From the NCBI RefSeq assembly GCF_012848175.1, contig NZ_CP051651.1:1488001-1552000 (forward strand): a DNA stretch of 64,000 nucleotides, read 5' to 3'. This document shows, one piece after another, positions 29,023 to 41,626 of this stretch (position 1 is its first letter; each line of letters begins with the position of its first letter). Both the position numbers and the translations under genes were made by a program. This stretch comes from Xanthomonas campestris pv. badrii. GTDB taxonomy: Bacteria; Pseudomonadota; Gammaproteobacteria; Xanthomonadales; Xanthomonadaceae. The notes beneath the pieces were generated by a model. That model ran no database searches. It was not told the DNA's origin and worked only from the letters and a program-made list of their open reading frames with translations.

Positions 29023-32000
29023 ATGCGCCTGTCCACGATCAAGCTGTCCGGTTTCAAGTCGTTCGTCGATCCGACGACCTTGCACCTGCCCACCAACATG
29101 ACCGGCATCGTCGGTCCCAATGGCTGCGGCAAGTCCAACATCATCGACGCGGTGCGTTGGGTGATGGGCGAGAGCTCGGCCAGTCGCCTGCGTGGCGATT
29201 CGCTGACCGACGTGATCTTCTCCGGCTCCTCGGCGCGCAAGCCGGTGTCGCAGGCGACGGTGGAGCTGATCTTCGACAACTCCGATCACACCATCAGCGG
29301 CGAGTTCGCCTCGTTCAACGAGATCTCGGTCAAGCGCCTGGTCAGCCGCGACGGCAACAGCGCCTATTACCTCAACGGCACCAAGTGCCGGCGCCGCGAC
29401 ATCACCGACCTGTTCCTGGGCACCGGCTTGGGGCCGCGAAGCTACTCGATCATCGAGCAGGGCATGATCAGCCAGATCATCGAGGCGCGCCCGGAAGACC
29501 TGCGCGTGTACCTGGAAGAAGCCGCCGGCATTTCCAAATACAAGGAACGCCGCAAGGAAACCGAAACCCGCATCCGCCACACCCGCGAAAACCTCGACCG
29601 CCTGGGCGACCTGCGCGAGGAAATCACCAAGCAGCTGGCGCATCTGCAGCGCCAGGCACGCCAGGCCGAGCAGTACCAGGCCTTGCAGGAAGAGCGCCGG
29701 ATCAAGGATGCCGAGTGGAAGGCGCTGGAATACCGCGGCCTGGACGGGCAGCTGCAAGGCCTGCGCGAAAAATTGAATCAGGAAGAGACGCGCCTGCAGC
29801 AGCTGATCGCCGAACAGCGCGATGCCGAAGCGCGCATCGAAACCGGACGCGTGCGCCGCGAAGAGGCGGCAGAGGCGGTGGCCAAGGCGCAGGCCGATGT
29901 CTATCAGGTGGGCAGCGCGCTGGCGCGGATCGAGCAGCAGATCCAGCATCAGCGCGAACTCTCCCATCGTCTGCACAAGGCGCGCGACGAGGCGCACAGC
30001 CAGCTGCAGGAACTGACCCAGCACATCAGTGGCGACTCGGCCAAATTGGCCGTGCTGCGCGAGGCGGTGGCGTCTGCCGAACCGCAACTGGAGCAACTGC
30101 GCGAAGACCACGAATTCCGCCAGGAAGCGCTGCGCGAGGCCGAAGCGCGGCTGGCCGACTGGCAGCAACGCTGGGAAACCCATAACCGCGACACCGGTGA
30201 AGCCTCGCGCGCCGGTGAGGTGGAGCGCACCCGCGTCGATTACCTGGACCGCCAGTCGCTGGAGGCCGAGCGCCGCCGCGAAGCGCTGGTCAATGAACGC
30301 GCCGGGCTGGACCTGGACGCGCTCGCCGAGGCGTTCGAGCAGATCGAGCTGCGCCACGAAACGCAAAAGACTTCGCTGGACGGATTGAACGAGCAGGTGG
30401 AAGCGCGCAAGCACGCGCTGGCCGCACTGCAGGACCAGCAACGCGCCAGCCAGGGCGAGCTGGCCGAGGTCCGCAAGCAGGCGCAGGCCGCGCGTGGCCG
30501 GCTGTCCTCGCTGGAAACCCTGCAGCAGGCTGCGCTGGGCCAGGAGCAGGGCGCGGCAGTGGCATGGTTGACCTCGCGCGGGCTGGACTCGGCGGCGCGC
30601 GTGGGCGAACGCATCACGGTGGAAAGCGGCTGGGAAAATACCGTCGAAAGCGCGCTGGGGCAGTTGATCGAAGGCGTGCTGGTGGAGGCGCCCGAGCAGC
30701 TGGTCGATGCGCTGGGCGAGCTGGGCGAGGGCCGCATTGCGTTGGTGTCCAACGCCACCGATGCCGCCACCTTCGCACCAACCTCGTTGGCGGCAAAAGT
30801 GCAGGGGCCGATCGCGATCCGCCGCCTGCTCGCGCGCCTGCACACCGCCGAGGACCTGGACGCCGCGCGTGCATTGCAGCCCAGCCTTCCCGAAGGCGAC
30901 TCGGTCATTACCCGCAATGGCGAGCGTTTGGGCGAAGGCTGGGTGCGCGTGTCGCGCTCGGGCGCGGCCAAGCAAGGCGCGCTGCTGCGCGAGCGCGACA
31001 TCCAGGAGCTACGCACCCAGATCGAAACCCTGCAGGAGCGCGAGGCCGATCTCGAACACCGGCTTGCCGGCTTCCGCGAGCAGTCGCTGGCGGCCGAGCA
31101 GCAGCGCGAAGATGCACAGCGCCAGTTGTACATGGCCCACCGCAGCGTCTCCGAACTGGCCGGCCAGTTGCAGAGCCAGCAGGGCAAGGTCGATGCGGCG
31201 CGCACGCGCATCGAGCGGATCGAAACCGAGTTGTCGCAGCTGCTGGAAACGCTGGACACCAGCCGCGAACAAGCCCGTGAGGCACGTGCCAAGCTCGAAG
31301 ACGCGGTCACCCTGATGGGCGATCTGCAGGGCACGCGGCAGGCGCTGGAAAACGAGCGCCGCCAGCTCACCGATGCACGCGATCAGGCGCGCGATGCTGC
31401 ACGCGGCGTGCGCGATGCGATGCATGCGCTGGCGCTCACGCTGGAATCGCAGCGCACCCAGATCACTTCGCTCAGCCAGACCCTGGAGCGCATGGACAGC
31501 CAGCGCGGCCAGCTGGATACGCGCCTGGAAGACCTGGTGGCCCAGCTCAGCGAAGGCGATTCCCCGGTAGAGACGCTGGAACACGAACACCAGGCCGCCC
31601 TGAGCGAGCGCGTGCGCACCGAGCGCGTGCTCGGCGAGGCGCGCACGCTGCTCGACAGCATCGACGGCGAGCTGCGCAGCTTCGAGCAGACCCGCCAGCA
31701 GCGCGACGAACAGGCACTGGCGCAGCGCGAGCGCATCAACCAGCGCAAGCTCGATCAACAGGCGCTGGTGCTCAACGCCGAGCAGCTCTCCGCTGCCGTG
31801 GTCAAGGCCGGCTTCGTGCTCGAGGACGTGGTCAATGGCCTGCCCGAGGCGGCCAATGCCGCCGAATGGGAAGCGGCGGTGAACCAGATCGATGGCCGCA
31901 TGCGCCGCCTGGAACCGGTGAACCTGGCGGCGATCCAGGAGTATGGCGAGGCCGCGCAACGGTCCGAGTACCTGGACGCGCAGAACGTGGATCTGATGAC

Positions 32001-32526
32001 CGCACTGGAAACGCTGGAGGAAGCCATCCGCAAGATCGACCGCGAGACCCGCGGCCGCTTCAAGGACACCTTCGATCGCGTCAATTCCGGCGTGCAGGCG
32101 CTGTATCCGCGCCTGTTCGGCGGCGGTCACGCGTACCTGGAACTCACCGGCGAGGACCTGCTCGATACCGGCGTGACCATCATGGCGCGCCCGCCCGGCA
32201 AGCGCGTGTCCAGCATCTCGCTGCTGTCCGGTGGCGAGAAGGCGATGACCGCCGTGGCGCTGGTGTTTGCGATCTTCCAGCTCAATCCGGCGCCGTTCTG
32301 CCTGCTGGACGAGGTGGACGCGCCGCTGGACGAGGCCAATGTCGGCCGCCTGGCCAACATGGTGCGCGAGATGAGCGAGAAGGTGCAGTTCCTGTTCGTC
32401 AGCCACAACAAGGCCACGATGGAAGCCGCGCGTCAGTTGTCCGGCGTGACCATGCGCGAGCCGGGCGTCAGCCGCCTGGTCAGCGTTGACCTGGAAGAGG
32501 CCGCCCGTTTGGCGGGTGCGGCATGA
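29023..32526 (+). CDS. smc: Chromosome segregation ATPase SMC
   Basis: A 1167-residue SMC protein. Walker A is GPNGCGKSNI (31-40). Long coiled coils (about 170-500 and 665-1010) flank a hinge (about 510-660, with AARVGERITVESGWENTVESALGQL). The C-terminal head carries the ABC signature LLSGGEKAM (about 1066-1074) and Walker B CLLDEVDAPLDEANV. It forms the condensin core that organises and separates the chromosome, normally with ScpA and ScpB, which are not in this window. ATG at 29023 is used because MRLSTIKLSGFKSF is the family N-terminus. zipA follows. Confidence 0.96.
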   Translation: MRLSTIKLSGFKSFVDPTTLHLPTNMTGIVGPNGCGKSNIIDAVRWVMGESSASRLRGDSLTDVIFSGSSARKPVSQATVELIFDNSDHTISGEFASFNEISVKRLVSRDGNSAYYLNGTKCRRRDITDLFLGTGLGPRSYSIIEQGMISQIIEARPEDLRVYLEEAAGISKYKERRKETETRIRHTRENLDRLGDLREEITKQLAHLQRQARQAEQYQALQEERRIKDAEWKALEYRGLDGQLQGLREKLNQEETRLQQLIAEQRDAEARIETGRVRREEAAEAVAKAQADVYQVGSALARIEQQIQHQRELSHRLHKARDEAHSQLQELTQHISGDSAKLAVLREAVASAEPQLEQLREDHEFRQEALREAEARLADWQQRWETHNRDTGEASRAGEVERTRVDYLDRQSLEAERRREALVNERAGLDLDALAEAFEQIELRHETQKTSLDGLNEQVEARKHALAALQDQQRASQGELAEVRKQAQAARGRLSSLETLQQAALGQEQGAAVAWLTSRGLDSAARVGERITVESGWENTVESALGQLIEGVLVEAPEQLVDALGELGEGRIALVSNATDAATFAPTSLAAKVQGPIAIRRLLARLHTAEDLDAARALQPSLPEGDSVITRNGERLGEGWVRVSRSGAAKQGALLRERDIQELRTQIETLQEREADLEHRLAGFREQSLAAEQQREDAQRQLYMAHRSVSELAGQLQSQQGKVDAARTRIERIETELSQLLETLDTSREQAREARAKLEDAVTLMGDLQGTRQALENERRQLTDARDQARDAARGVRDAMHALALTLESQRTQITSLSQTLERMDSQRGQLDTRLEDLVAQLSEGDSPVETLEHEHQAALSERVRTERVLGEARTLLDSIDGELRSFEQTRQQRDEQALAQRERINQRKLDQQALVLNAEQLSAAVVKAGFVLEDVVNGLPEAANAAEWEAAVNQIDGRMRRLEPVNLAAIQEYGEAAQRSEYLDAQNVDLMTALETLEEAIRKIDRETRGRFKDTFDRVNSGVQALYPRLFGGGHAYLELTGEDLLDTGVTIMARPPGKRVSSISLLSGGEKAMTAVALVFAIFQLNPAPFCLLDEVDAPLDEANVGRLANMVREMSEKVQFLFVSHNKATMEAARQLSGVTMREPGVSRLVSVDLEEAARLAGAA

Positions 32527-32582
32527 CGTGCCATGCTTGTCGGAATGACGATACCTGTCACTTTACTGCGGAGGCACGCTGA

Positions 32583-33317
32583 ATGTCCGACATGGCCATG
32601 ATCCGGATCGGCATCCTGATCGCCGGGCTGCTGCTGGTCGCAGCCATTTTCCTGTTCGGCCGCCCGAAGAAATCGCCGCAGGGGCGCCGGGTGGACAAGG
32701 ACGAGGGGCAGCCACGCGAGCGCCGCGAGCCGGTGATGTCCGGCGATGCAGGCAGTGAGGGCGAGGCGGCCGAACGCAGCGAGCGCCGTGCCGAACAAAG
32801 CGAACTGGAGCTGGATGCGCAGGATGCCGTTGGCGGCAATGACGTCGGCAAGCGCCCCAACCAGGATTTCGACAAGATCGTGTCGCTGTTCGTGGCGGCC
32901 AAGGCCGGCCAGATCCTGCGCGGCGAAGACGTGGTGGTGGCCGCCGAAAAGACCGGGCTGGTGTTCGGCCACATGAATGTGTTCCACCGTCTGGTCGAGG
33001 GCCATCCCGAGCGCGGACCGATCTTCAGCATGGCCAGCATCCTCAAGCCGGGCAGTTTCGACATGGCCAACATCCGCGAGATGCAGACGCCGGCGATCGC
33101 CTTCTTCCTGACCTTGCCGGCGCCGATGACGGCGCTCGATGCCTGGGAAAAGATGCTGCCCACCGTGCAGCGCATGGCCGAATTGCTCGATGGCGTGGTG
33201 CTGGACGACAGCCGCAACGCGCTGGGCCGGCAGCGGGTGGCGCACATCCGCGACGAGCTGCGCGCCTACGACCGCCAGCACCAGGCGCCGCCGCTGACCA
33301 AGTCGCCGCGCTGGTGA
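32583..33317 (+). CDS. zipA: Cell division protein ZipA
   Basis: A 244-residue FtsZ anchor. One N-terminal membrane helix (about 7-25, RIGILIAGLLLVAAIFLFG), a charged linker rich in Arg and Glu (about 27-105), and a C-terminal FtsZ-binding domain from about 110 (KIVSLFVAAKAG..., VFGHMNVFHRLVEGHP, FDMANIREMQTPAIAFFLTLP). The linker is short compared with E. coli ZipA (328 residues). The smc - zipA - ligA order is found in other gammaproteobacteria, here with an aminotransferase gene between zipA and ligA. Confidence 0.93.
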   Translation: MSDMAMIRIGILIAGLLLVAAIFLFGRPKKSPQGRRVDKDEGQPRERREPVMSGDAGSEGEAAERSERRAEQSELELDAQDAVGGNDVGKRPNQDFDKIVSLFVAAKAGQILRGEDVVVAAEKTGLVFGHMNVFHRLVEGHPERGPIFSMASILKPGSFDMANIREMQTPAIAFFLTLPAPMTALDAWEKMLPTVQRMAELLDGVVLDDSRNALGRQRVAHIRDELRAYDRQHQAPPLTKSPRW

Positions 33318-33362
33318 GCTGATTGGCTCGTACGGGCGCAGCCCCCATCCGCCCTTCGGGCA

Positions 33363-33768
33363 CCTTCCCCCGCAGGCGGGGGAAGGGCGGGCCCGCAGTC
33401 ATGGATGGTTCGTGCGGAGGCGCGGCGAAGCCGATCGGGCACCTGGCGCAAGGATGCAGGCCGGATCGTCCGCTTCCCCGCTTCAAGGGGACCGTGCATG
33501 CTTTTGACACCTGAGGGGGCAGGATTGCTTCTTCCCTGCCTTCAGGGCCATGCGGTCCTTCCCGCCAGCCGGACAAGACCATCGTCCTCCACCCTCCGGT
33601 TCGGACATGCCCTCTCCCACGTGCGGGACAGGCATCCCTCTCCCACGCGCGGAACGGGCAATCCCTCTCCCACGTGCGGGACAGGCATCCCCTCTCCCAC
33701 GTGCGGAACGGGCAATCCCTCTCCCACGTGCGGGACAGGCATCCCCTCTCCCGCCTGCGGGAGAGGGG
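33363..33768. repeat. GC-rich palindromes and a 26-27 bp tandem array in the zipA downstream region
   Basis: An 11-bp perfect hairpin (ccttcccccgc / gcgggggaagg) lies at 33363-33386. From 33611 five units of 26-27 bp follow, each starting CCCTCTCCCACGYGCGG. They alternate between endings gacaggcat(c) (33611, 33664, 33718) and aacgggcaat (33637, 33691), so the higher-order period is about 53 bp. The array ends at 33745-33768 in a perfect 11-bp palindrome ccctctcccgc-ct-gcgggagaggg. The remainder of the 581-bp gap shows no gene. Confidence 0.85.
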
Positions 33769-33898
33769 TAGGGGTGAGGGCAATCGGTGAAGCCCATGCG
33801 CTCCGCGGCGCAGCAACGCGCCAGCATCCCATCGCTCCCGCCGGGCCACACCGCCTGCCTCGGCACTGCGCTGGCTCCAACCGGCAACGAAGCCCTCG

Positions 33899-35023
33899 TC
33901 AGCGTTTGGCTTTGGCGAACGCCTCGCAAAAGCGCAGCATTTCCGCCTCGGTGCCCACGGTCACGCGCACGCGCTTGGGCCAGATCGGCCAGCTGCGTCC
34001 GACGATGACGCCCTGCTTCTGCATCGAGTCGGCGAACACCTTGGCATCGCGCTTGATGTCCACCATAAAGCAGTTGGCCTGCGATGGCAGGCAGGTGTAG
34101 CCCTTGCCCTTGAGCCAGGCGATGGTGTCCTCACGCACGCGCGCGTTCTCGGCGCGCCGGGTCTGCACCAGCAATGGGTCGCGCAGGCTGGCGATGCCGG
34201 CCGCCATGGCGGGCACCGGCAGCGGGTTGCCACCCAGCGTGGCGAGCTTGCTCAGCAGCCCCGGAGCGGCGATGGCCGCGCCCAGGCGCAGGCCGGCCAT
34301 GCCGTACAGCTTGGAAAACGTACGCAGCACGATCAGATCCTGGCGCTGACGCACCAGGTCCACCACCGAGGTCTCGTTGCTGTACTGGATATAGGCCTCG
34401 TCGACCACCAGCACGGCGCCGGCCGGTTTGTTGGCCAGCAGCCATTCGATGTCTGCACGCGGGGTGATCGAACCGGTGGGATTGTTGGGGTTGCACACGT
34501 AGATCAGGCCGGCGGTCGGATCGGCCTTGGCCATTGCCTTGACGTCATGCGCACCATCGGCACGCAAGGGCACACGGTGCACCGGTGCGCCATGCGCGGT
34601 GGCGACATCGGCCAGCGCTTCGAAGGTCGGGTCGGCGATGACCAGGCCTGCGCGTGGCGAAGTGAACAGCGACCCGGTGCGGTTCAACGGGTCGCTGGAG
34701 CCTGGAAAGAACGCCATGTGATCGTTCGGCAGCTGCAATTGGCCGGCCATCAGGTTGCGCAGATCCTGCTCCATCTCGAACTGATAGCGGCCAGCACGCG
34801 CCAGCGACCGCGTCGCCGCGTCCAGGGCGGCGGGCGAGGGGCCGAGCGGATGTTCGTTGTAGTTGAGGTACACCGTGCCGGCGGCCGGGGCGACGCCGGG
34901 GGCGGCAGGCGCGGCCGCGCGCTTGCGGGCTGCCTCGGCCGGCGACATCAGCCCCAGTGCGGACACCGCCACGCCGGACGTGGCAAGGCTGAGAAACGAA
35001 CGGCGCGAGACGGGCAACGACAC
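33899..35023 (-). CDS. Tat-exported PLP aminotransferase, histidinol-phosphate aminotransferase-like
   Basis: A 374-residue fold-type I aminotransferase related to HisC. Residues 7-12 are SRRSFL, a twin-arginine motif, followed by a hydrophobic stretch (about 13-30) and an Ala-rich linker with an A-x-A cleavage site, so the enzyme is predicted to be exported folded with its cofactor. The core has VYLNYNEHPLGPSPAA, YVCNPNNPTGS (substrate Asn), VVDEAYIQYS with the PLP Asp and Tyr, and FSKLYGMAGLRLG with the Schiff-base Lys. The substrate is unknown. It lies on the opposite strand between zipA and ligA. Confidence 0.87.
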   Translation of the reverse strand: MSLPVSRRSFLSLATSGVAVSALGLMSPAEAARKRAAAPAAPGVAPAAGTVYLNYNEHPLGPSPAALDAATRSLARAGRYQFEMEQDLRNLMAGQLQLPNDHMAFFPGSSDPLNRTGSLFTSPRAGLVIADPTFEALADVATAHGAPVHRVPLRADGAHDVKAMAKADPTAGLIYVCNPNNPTGSITPRADIEWLLANKPAGAVLVVDEAYIQYSNETSVVDLVRQRQDLIVLRTFSKLYGMAGLRLGAAIAAPGLLSKLATLGGNPLPVPAMAAGIASLRDPLLVQTRRAENARVREDTIAWLKGKGYTCLPSQANCFMVDIKRDAKVFADSMQKQGVIVGRSWPIWPKRVRVTVGTEAEMLRFCEAFAKAKR

Positions 35024-38875
<3,852 letters not shown>

Positions 38876-39158
38876 GTCGCGCCGGCTGCGCGGCCAGCGC
38901 GAACGCGCATGCCGCGAACTGCGTCCTGCGCCGCAGGGGCAACTGCGCCGGAACCTGCGTGCGCAGTTCAATGGCTACTCGTACCAATAATGGCTACTTG
39001 CAGTACCGCAGTTGATACGTCATCTGCGGCAGGCCGGCCACGCCGGGTTGCCACGGCATTGTCATGCCCGTCGTATTGCTATCTTCACATCGATGGTGGT
39101 CTCATCTTCACGTCCACGGGGGCGCGACGTACATCGTTTCGGGGTGAGGATTGTTGGC

Positions 39159-39842
39159 ATGAAGTGGCTGATCAGCTTATGCGGTCTGTGGTGCTTGCCG
39201 CTGCTGATGCTTGCCGACGCACGCGCTGCCGATCGCGGCTCCGGCGTGGTGCGCTGCGAGTCCAAGGACATGGCGCGCGTGCATTGCCCGATGGCGGTGG
39301 CCGGCGGCGTGCAACTGGTGCGCCAGCTGTCCGAGACCAGCTGCATCCGTGGCAGCGAGTGGGATGTCGACCGCGAGGGCGTGTGGGTGGAGCAGGGCTG
39401 CCGTGCCGAATTCGCCAGCAGCGCGCCCAAGGCCACCGTGATGCGCCGGGTGGTGCGCTGCGATTCCAATGGCGGCAAGGTGGCATGCCCGGTGGTACTG
39501 CGTGGCGCGCCGGTGCGGCTGCTGCGCCAGCGCTCGATGTGGCCGTGCAAAGAGGGCCGCACCTGGGGCGTTCGCCGTAACGAGATCTGGGTGTCGCGCG
39601 GCTGCGATGGCGAATTCGAAGTGGGTGCCGAAGATGGCTCCGGCTTCGTCGCCATACCGCGCATGGTCACCTGCGAATCGAAGAAGAGCGCGCGGCGCAC
39701 CTGCGGGGTGTCGGTGGAACGTGCCGTGCGCCTGGGCCGGCAGATGTCCAGGACCCCGTGCGTGGAAGGCCAGACCTGGGGCTGGAGCCGCGATGGAGTG
39801 TGGGTCAACGACGGTTGCCGCGCCGAATTCATCGTCGACTGA
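39159..39842 (+). CDS. Secreted protein with three DUF3011 repeats
   Basis: A 227-residue protein with a signal peptide (MKWLISLCGLWCLPLLMLADARAAD, cleavage near residue 23-24) and three consecutive DUF3011 units of about 70 residues. Each unit has four cysteines: C33/43/62/81, C101/110/130/149 and C172/182/201/220, in the pattern VxCxS...xxCxV...xCxxGxxW...GVWVxxGCxxEF. Two disulfides per unit are likely. DUF3011 is a carbohydrate/lectin-like domain of unknown function. ATG at 39159 is chosen for the signal peptide over earlier in-frame ATGs. Confidence 0.82.
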   Translation: MKWLISLCGLWCLPLLMLADARAADRGSGVVRCESKDMARVHCPMAVAGGVQLVRQLSETSCIRGSEWDVDREGVWVEQGCRAEFASSAPKATVMRRVVRCDSNGGKVACPVVLRGAPVRLLRQRSMWPCKEGRTWGVRRNEIWVSRGCDGEFEVGAEDGSGFVAIPRMVTCESKKSARRTCGVSVERAVRLGRQMSRTPCVEGQTWGWSRDGVWVNDGCRAEFIVD

Positions 39843-39941
39843 GCGACTGGCAGCGCCGCTGCGCTACTGCGCGCCGGTCTATTGCCGGGCGAAGGATTCA
39901 GGTCCTTGCCGCGAGGCGACTGCTCTGCGGTTTGGCTGCAG

Positions 39942-40048
39942 GGCCCTTGCCCGCCCACCATCGCAGGACACGCTGCAAGTACGTCCATGTAGCTCTTTGG
40001 CGGCATCCATGCCGCCAAAGGTCCTGCGACGGTGGGCGGGCAAGGACC
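39942..40048. repeat. Long imperfect palindrome, copy 1
   Basis: Arms of 28 bp (39942-39969 and 40021-40048) match at 26 positions: gcccgcccaccatcgcagga and its complement. They enclose 51 nt that contain tacgtccatgta and the palindrome ggcggcatccatgccgcc. The inner core recurs inverted in copy 2. Confidence 0.82.
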
Positions 40049-40144
40049 AGTCGAAATGGTCGGCGTGCATGGTTTCGACAAGCAACCGGCAAGCAGCGGT
40101 GCACCGCCCTCGTTCTTCAACAAATCACCAGCCAACTGTCCGGC

Positions 40145-40246
40145 GCGGTGTCCTCACCGATTGCGGGACCCTTGGCGGCATGGATGCCGCCACGGAGCCT
40201 ACATGGACGTACTTGCGGCGTGTCCCGCGAGCGGTGAGGGCACCGC
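40145..40246. repeat. Long imperfect palindrome, copy 2 with shared core
   Basis: Arms of 25 bp (40145-40169 and 40222-40246, 22 of 25 matching) enclose ggcggcatggatgccgcc and tacatggacgta, the reverse complement of the copy 1 core. The outer arms differ from copy 1. Together these two fill most of the 510-bp gap between the DUF3011 gene and mtnA; no gene is seen there. Confidence 0.8.
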
Positions 40247-40352
40247 GTCCTCGACGAGTCAGGCGTTTGCGCTTGATGCATCGCCGCACGCACTGCGAGC
40301 TGTCCATTGAAGGCCCACTGACTGCACCGCCCCTGCGCCTTACAATAGACGC

Positions 40353-41417
40353 ATGAACGACAGCGCCCATATCGATTACGCCCGCTACGACCACATCCGC
40401 CCGCTGTTGTGGACCGGCGATGCCCTTGAACTGCTCGACCAACGCAAGCTGCCCTTCGTGGTGGAGCATGTGCGTTGCGACAGCAGCGATGCGGTGGCCG
40501 AGGCCATCCATGCGCTGGCGGTGCGTGGTGCGCCGGCAATCGGTATCGCAGCCGGGTGGGGCGTGGTGTTGGCGGCGCGCGACATCGAGGCCGACGATGG
40601 CAGTGCGGCCTTGCAGAAACTCGAACCGGCGCTGTTGCGGCTCAACGCCGCGCGCCCGACCGCGGTCAACCTGGCCTGGGCATTGATGCGCATGCGCCGG
40701 GTGCTGGGCGCGGCCGGCGCCGACTGGCGCGAGGTGATCGCGCGCGAGGCGCAGGCCATCGCCGATGAAGACCTGGCCGCCAATCGCCATATGGGCGCGT
40801 TGGGTGCCGGGCTGATCGCCCCGGGCAGCGGCGTGCTCACGCACTGCAACACCGGCTCGCTGGCCACGGCCGGCTTCGGTACCGCACTGGGCGTGATCCG
40901 CGCCGGCATGGCGCAGCAGCGCATCGCCAAGGTGTTCGCCGGCGAAACACGGCCGTGGCTGCAGGGCGCGCGCCTGACCGTGTGGGAGCTGCAGCAGGAC
41001 GGCATCGATGCCACCCTGATCGCCGACTCGGCCGCCTCCCATCTGATGAAATCCGGGCTGGTGCACTGGGTGATCGTCGGCGCCGACCGTATCTGCGCCA
41101 ATGGCGATACCGCCAACAAGATCGGCACCTACCAGCTGGCCATCGCCGCCCGCCACCACGGGGTCAGGTTCATGGTGGTGGCGCCCTCGTCCACGGTGGA
41201 CATGGCCACCGTGGACGGCGATCAGATCGAGATCGAGCAGCGCGATCCGGGCGAACTGTTCGGCGTGGGCGGGGTGCGTACGGTGGCCGAGGGCATTCAT
41301 GCCTGGAACCCGGTGTTCGACGTCACCCCGGGCAGCCTGATCGATGCCATCGTCACCGAGCGCGGGGTGATCGAGCAGCCCGACCTGGGGCGCATGCAGG
41401 CCGCGTTCGGCAGCTGA
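40353..41417 (+). CDS. mtnA: S-methyl-5-thioribose-1-phosphate isomerase
   Basis: A 354-residue methionine-salvage enzyme converting methylthioribose-1-phosphate to methylthioribulose-1-phosphate. Catalytic Cys165 ([14 protein letters not shown]) and Asp245 ([19 protein letters not shown]) are present, as is the [14 protein letters not shown] loop near residue 58. No other mtn gene lies next to it. It is 209 bp upstream of gyrA on the same strand. Confidence 0.94.
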   Translation: MNDSAHIDYARYDHIRPLLWTGDALELLDQRKLPFVVEHVRCDSSDAVAEAIHALAVRGAPAIGIAAGWGVVLAARDIEADDGSAALQKLEPALLRLNAARPTAVNLAWALMRMRRVLGAAGADWREVIAREAQAIADEDLAANRHMGALGAGLIAPGSGVLTHCNTGSLATAGFGTALGVIRAGMAQQRIAKVFAGETRPWLQGARLTVWELQQDGIDATLIADSAASHLMKSGLVHWVIVGADRICANGDTANKIGTYQLAIAARHHGVRFMVVAPSSTVDMATVDGDQIEIEQRDPGELFGVGGVRTVAEGIHAWNPVFDVTPGSLIDAIVTERGVIEQPDLGRMQAAFGS

Positions 41418-41512
41418 ACCCGGCGCCGGGGCGGGATGCCGCAAACGTCGCGTAAAGTCCTGCAAGTGCTTGTTTCTGGCCGCTAAACCGGCGGCATCCG
41501 GGTGTCCCTTCA

Positions 41513-41521
41513 TGGTACAAT
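41513..41521 (+). promoter_or_regulatory. Extended -10-like element upstream of gyrA
   Basis: TGGTACAAT fits an extended -10 (TGN-TATAAT, 5 of 6) 105 bp before the gyrA ATG. A convincing -35 is not evident; the assignment is by eye only. Confidence 0.4.
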
Positions 41522-41626
41522 CCGACGCTTGAATCGATCGGCGGGAGCGTGGGGTCGGCAGCCTGTCGCCAAGGCGCCCCCGACGCGGCTTTCCGGCTCG
41601 CCCGCCACCTCACTTACGGAACCCGA

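Noticed and set aside
33611..33768. CRISPR array
   Set aside because: Units are contiguous without unique spacers and carry alternating endings, so it is a tandem repeat.
33483..33929. Repeat-rich proteins encoded over the tandem array on either strand
   Set aside because: The repetitive Pro/Arg/Gly peptide arises from the DNA repeat; no ribosome binding site or conserved domain.
41418..41626. Possible SAM riboswitch or other leader between mtnA and gyrA
   Set aside because: No recognisable riboswitch core or long conserved helix; only an extended -10-like motif is seen.
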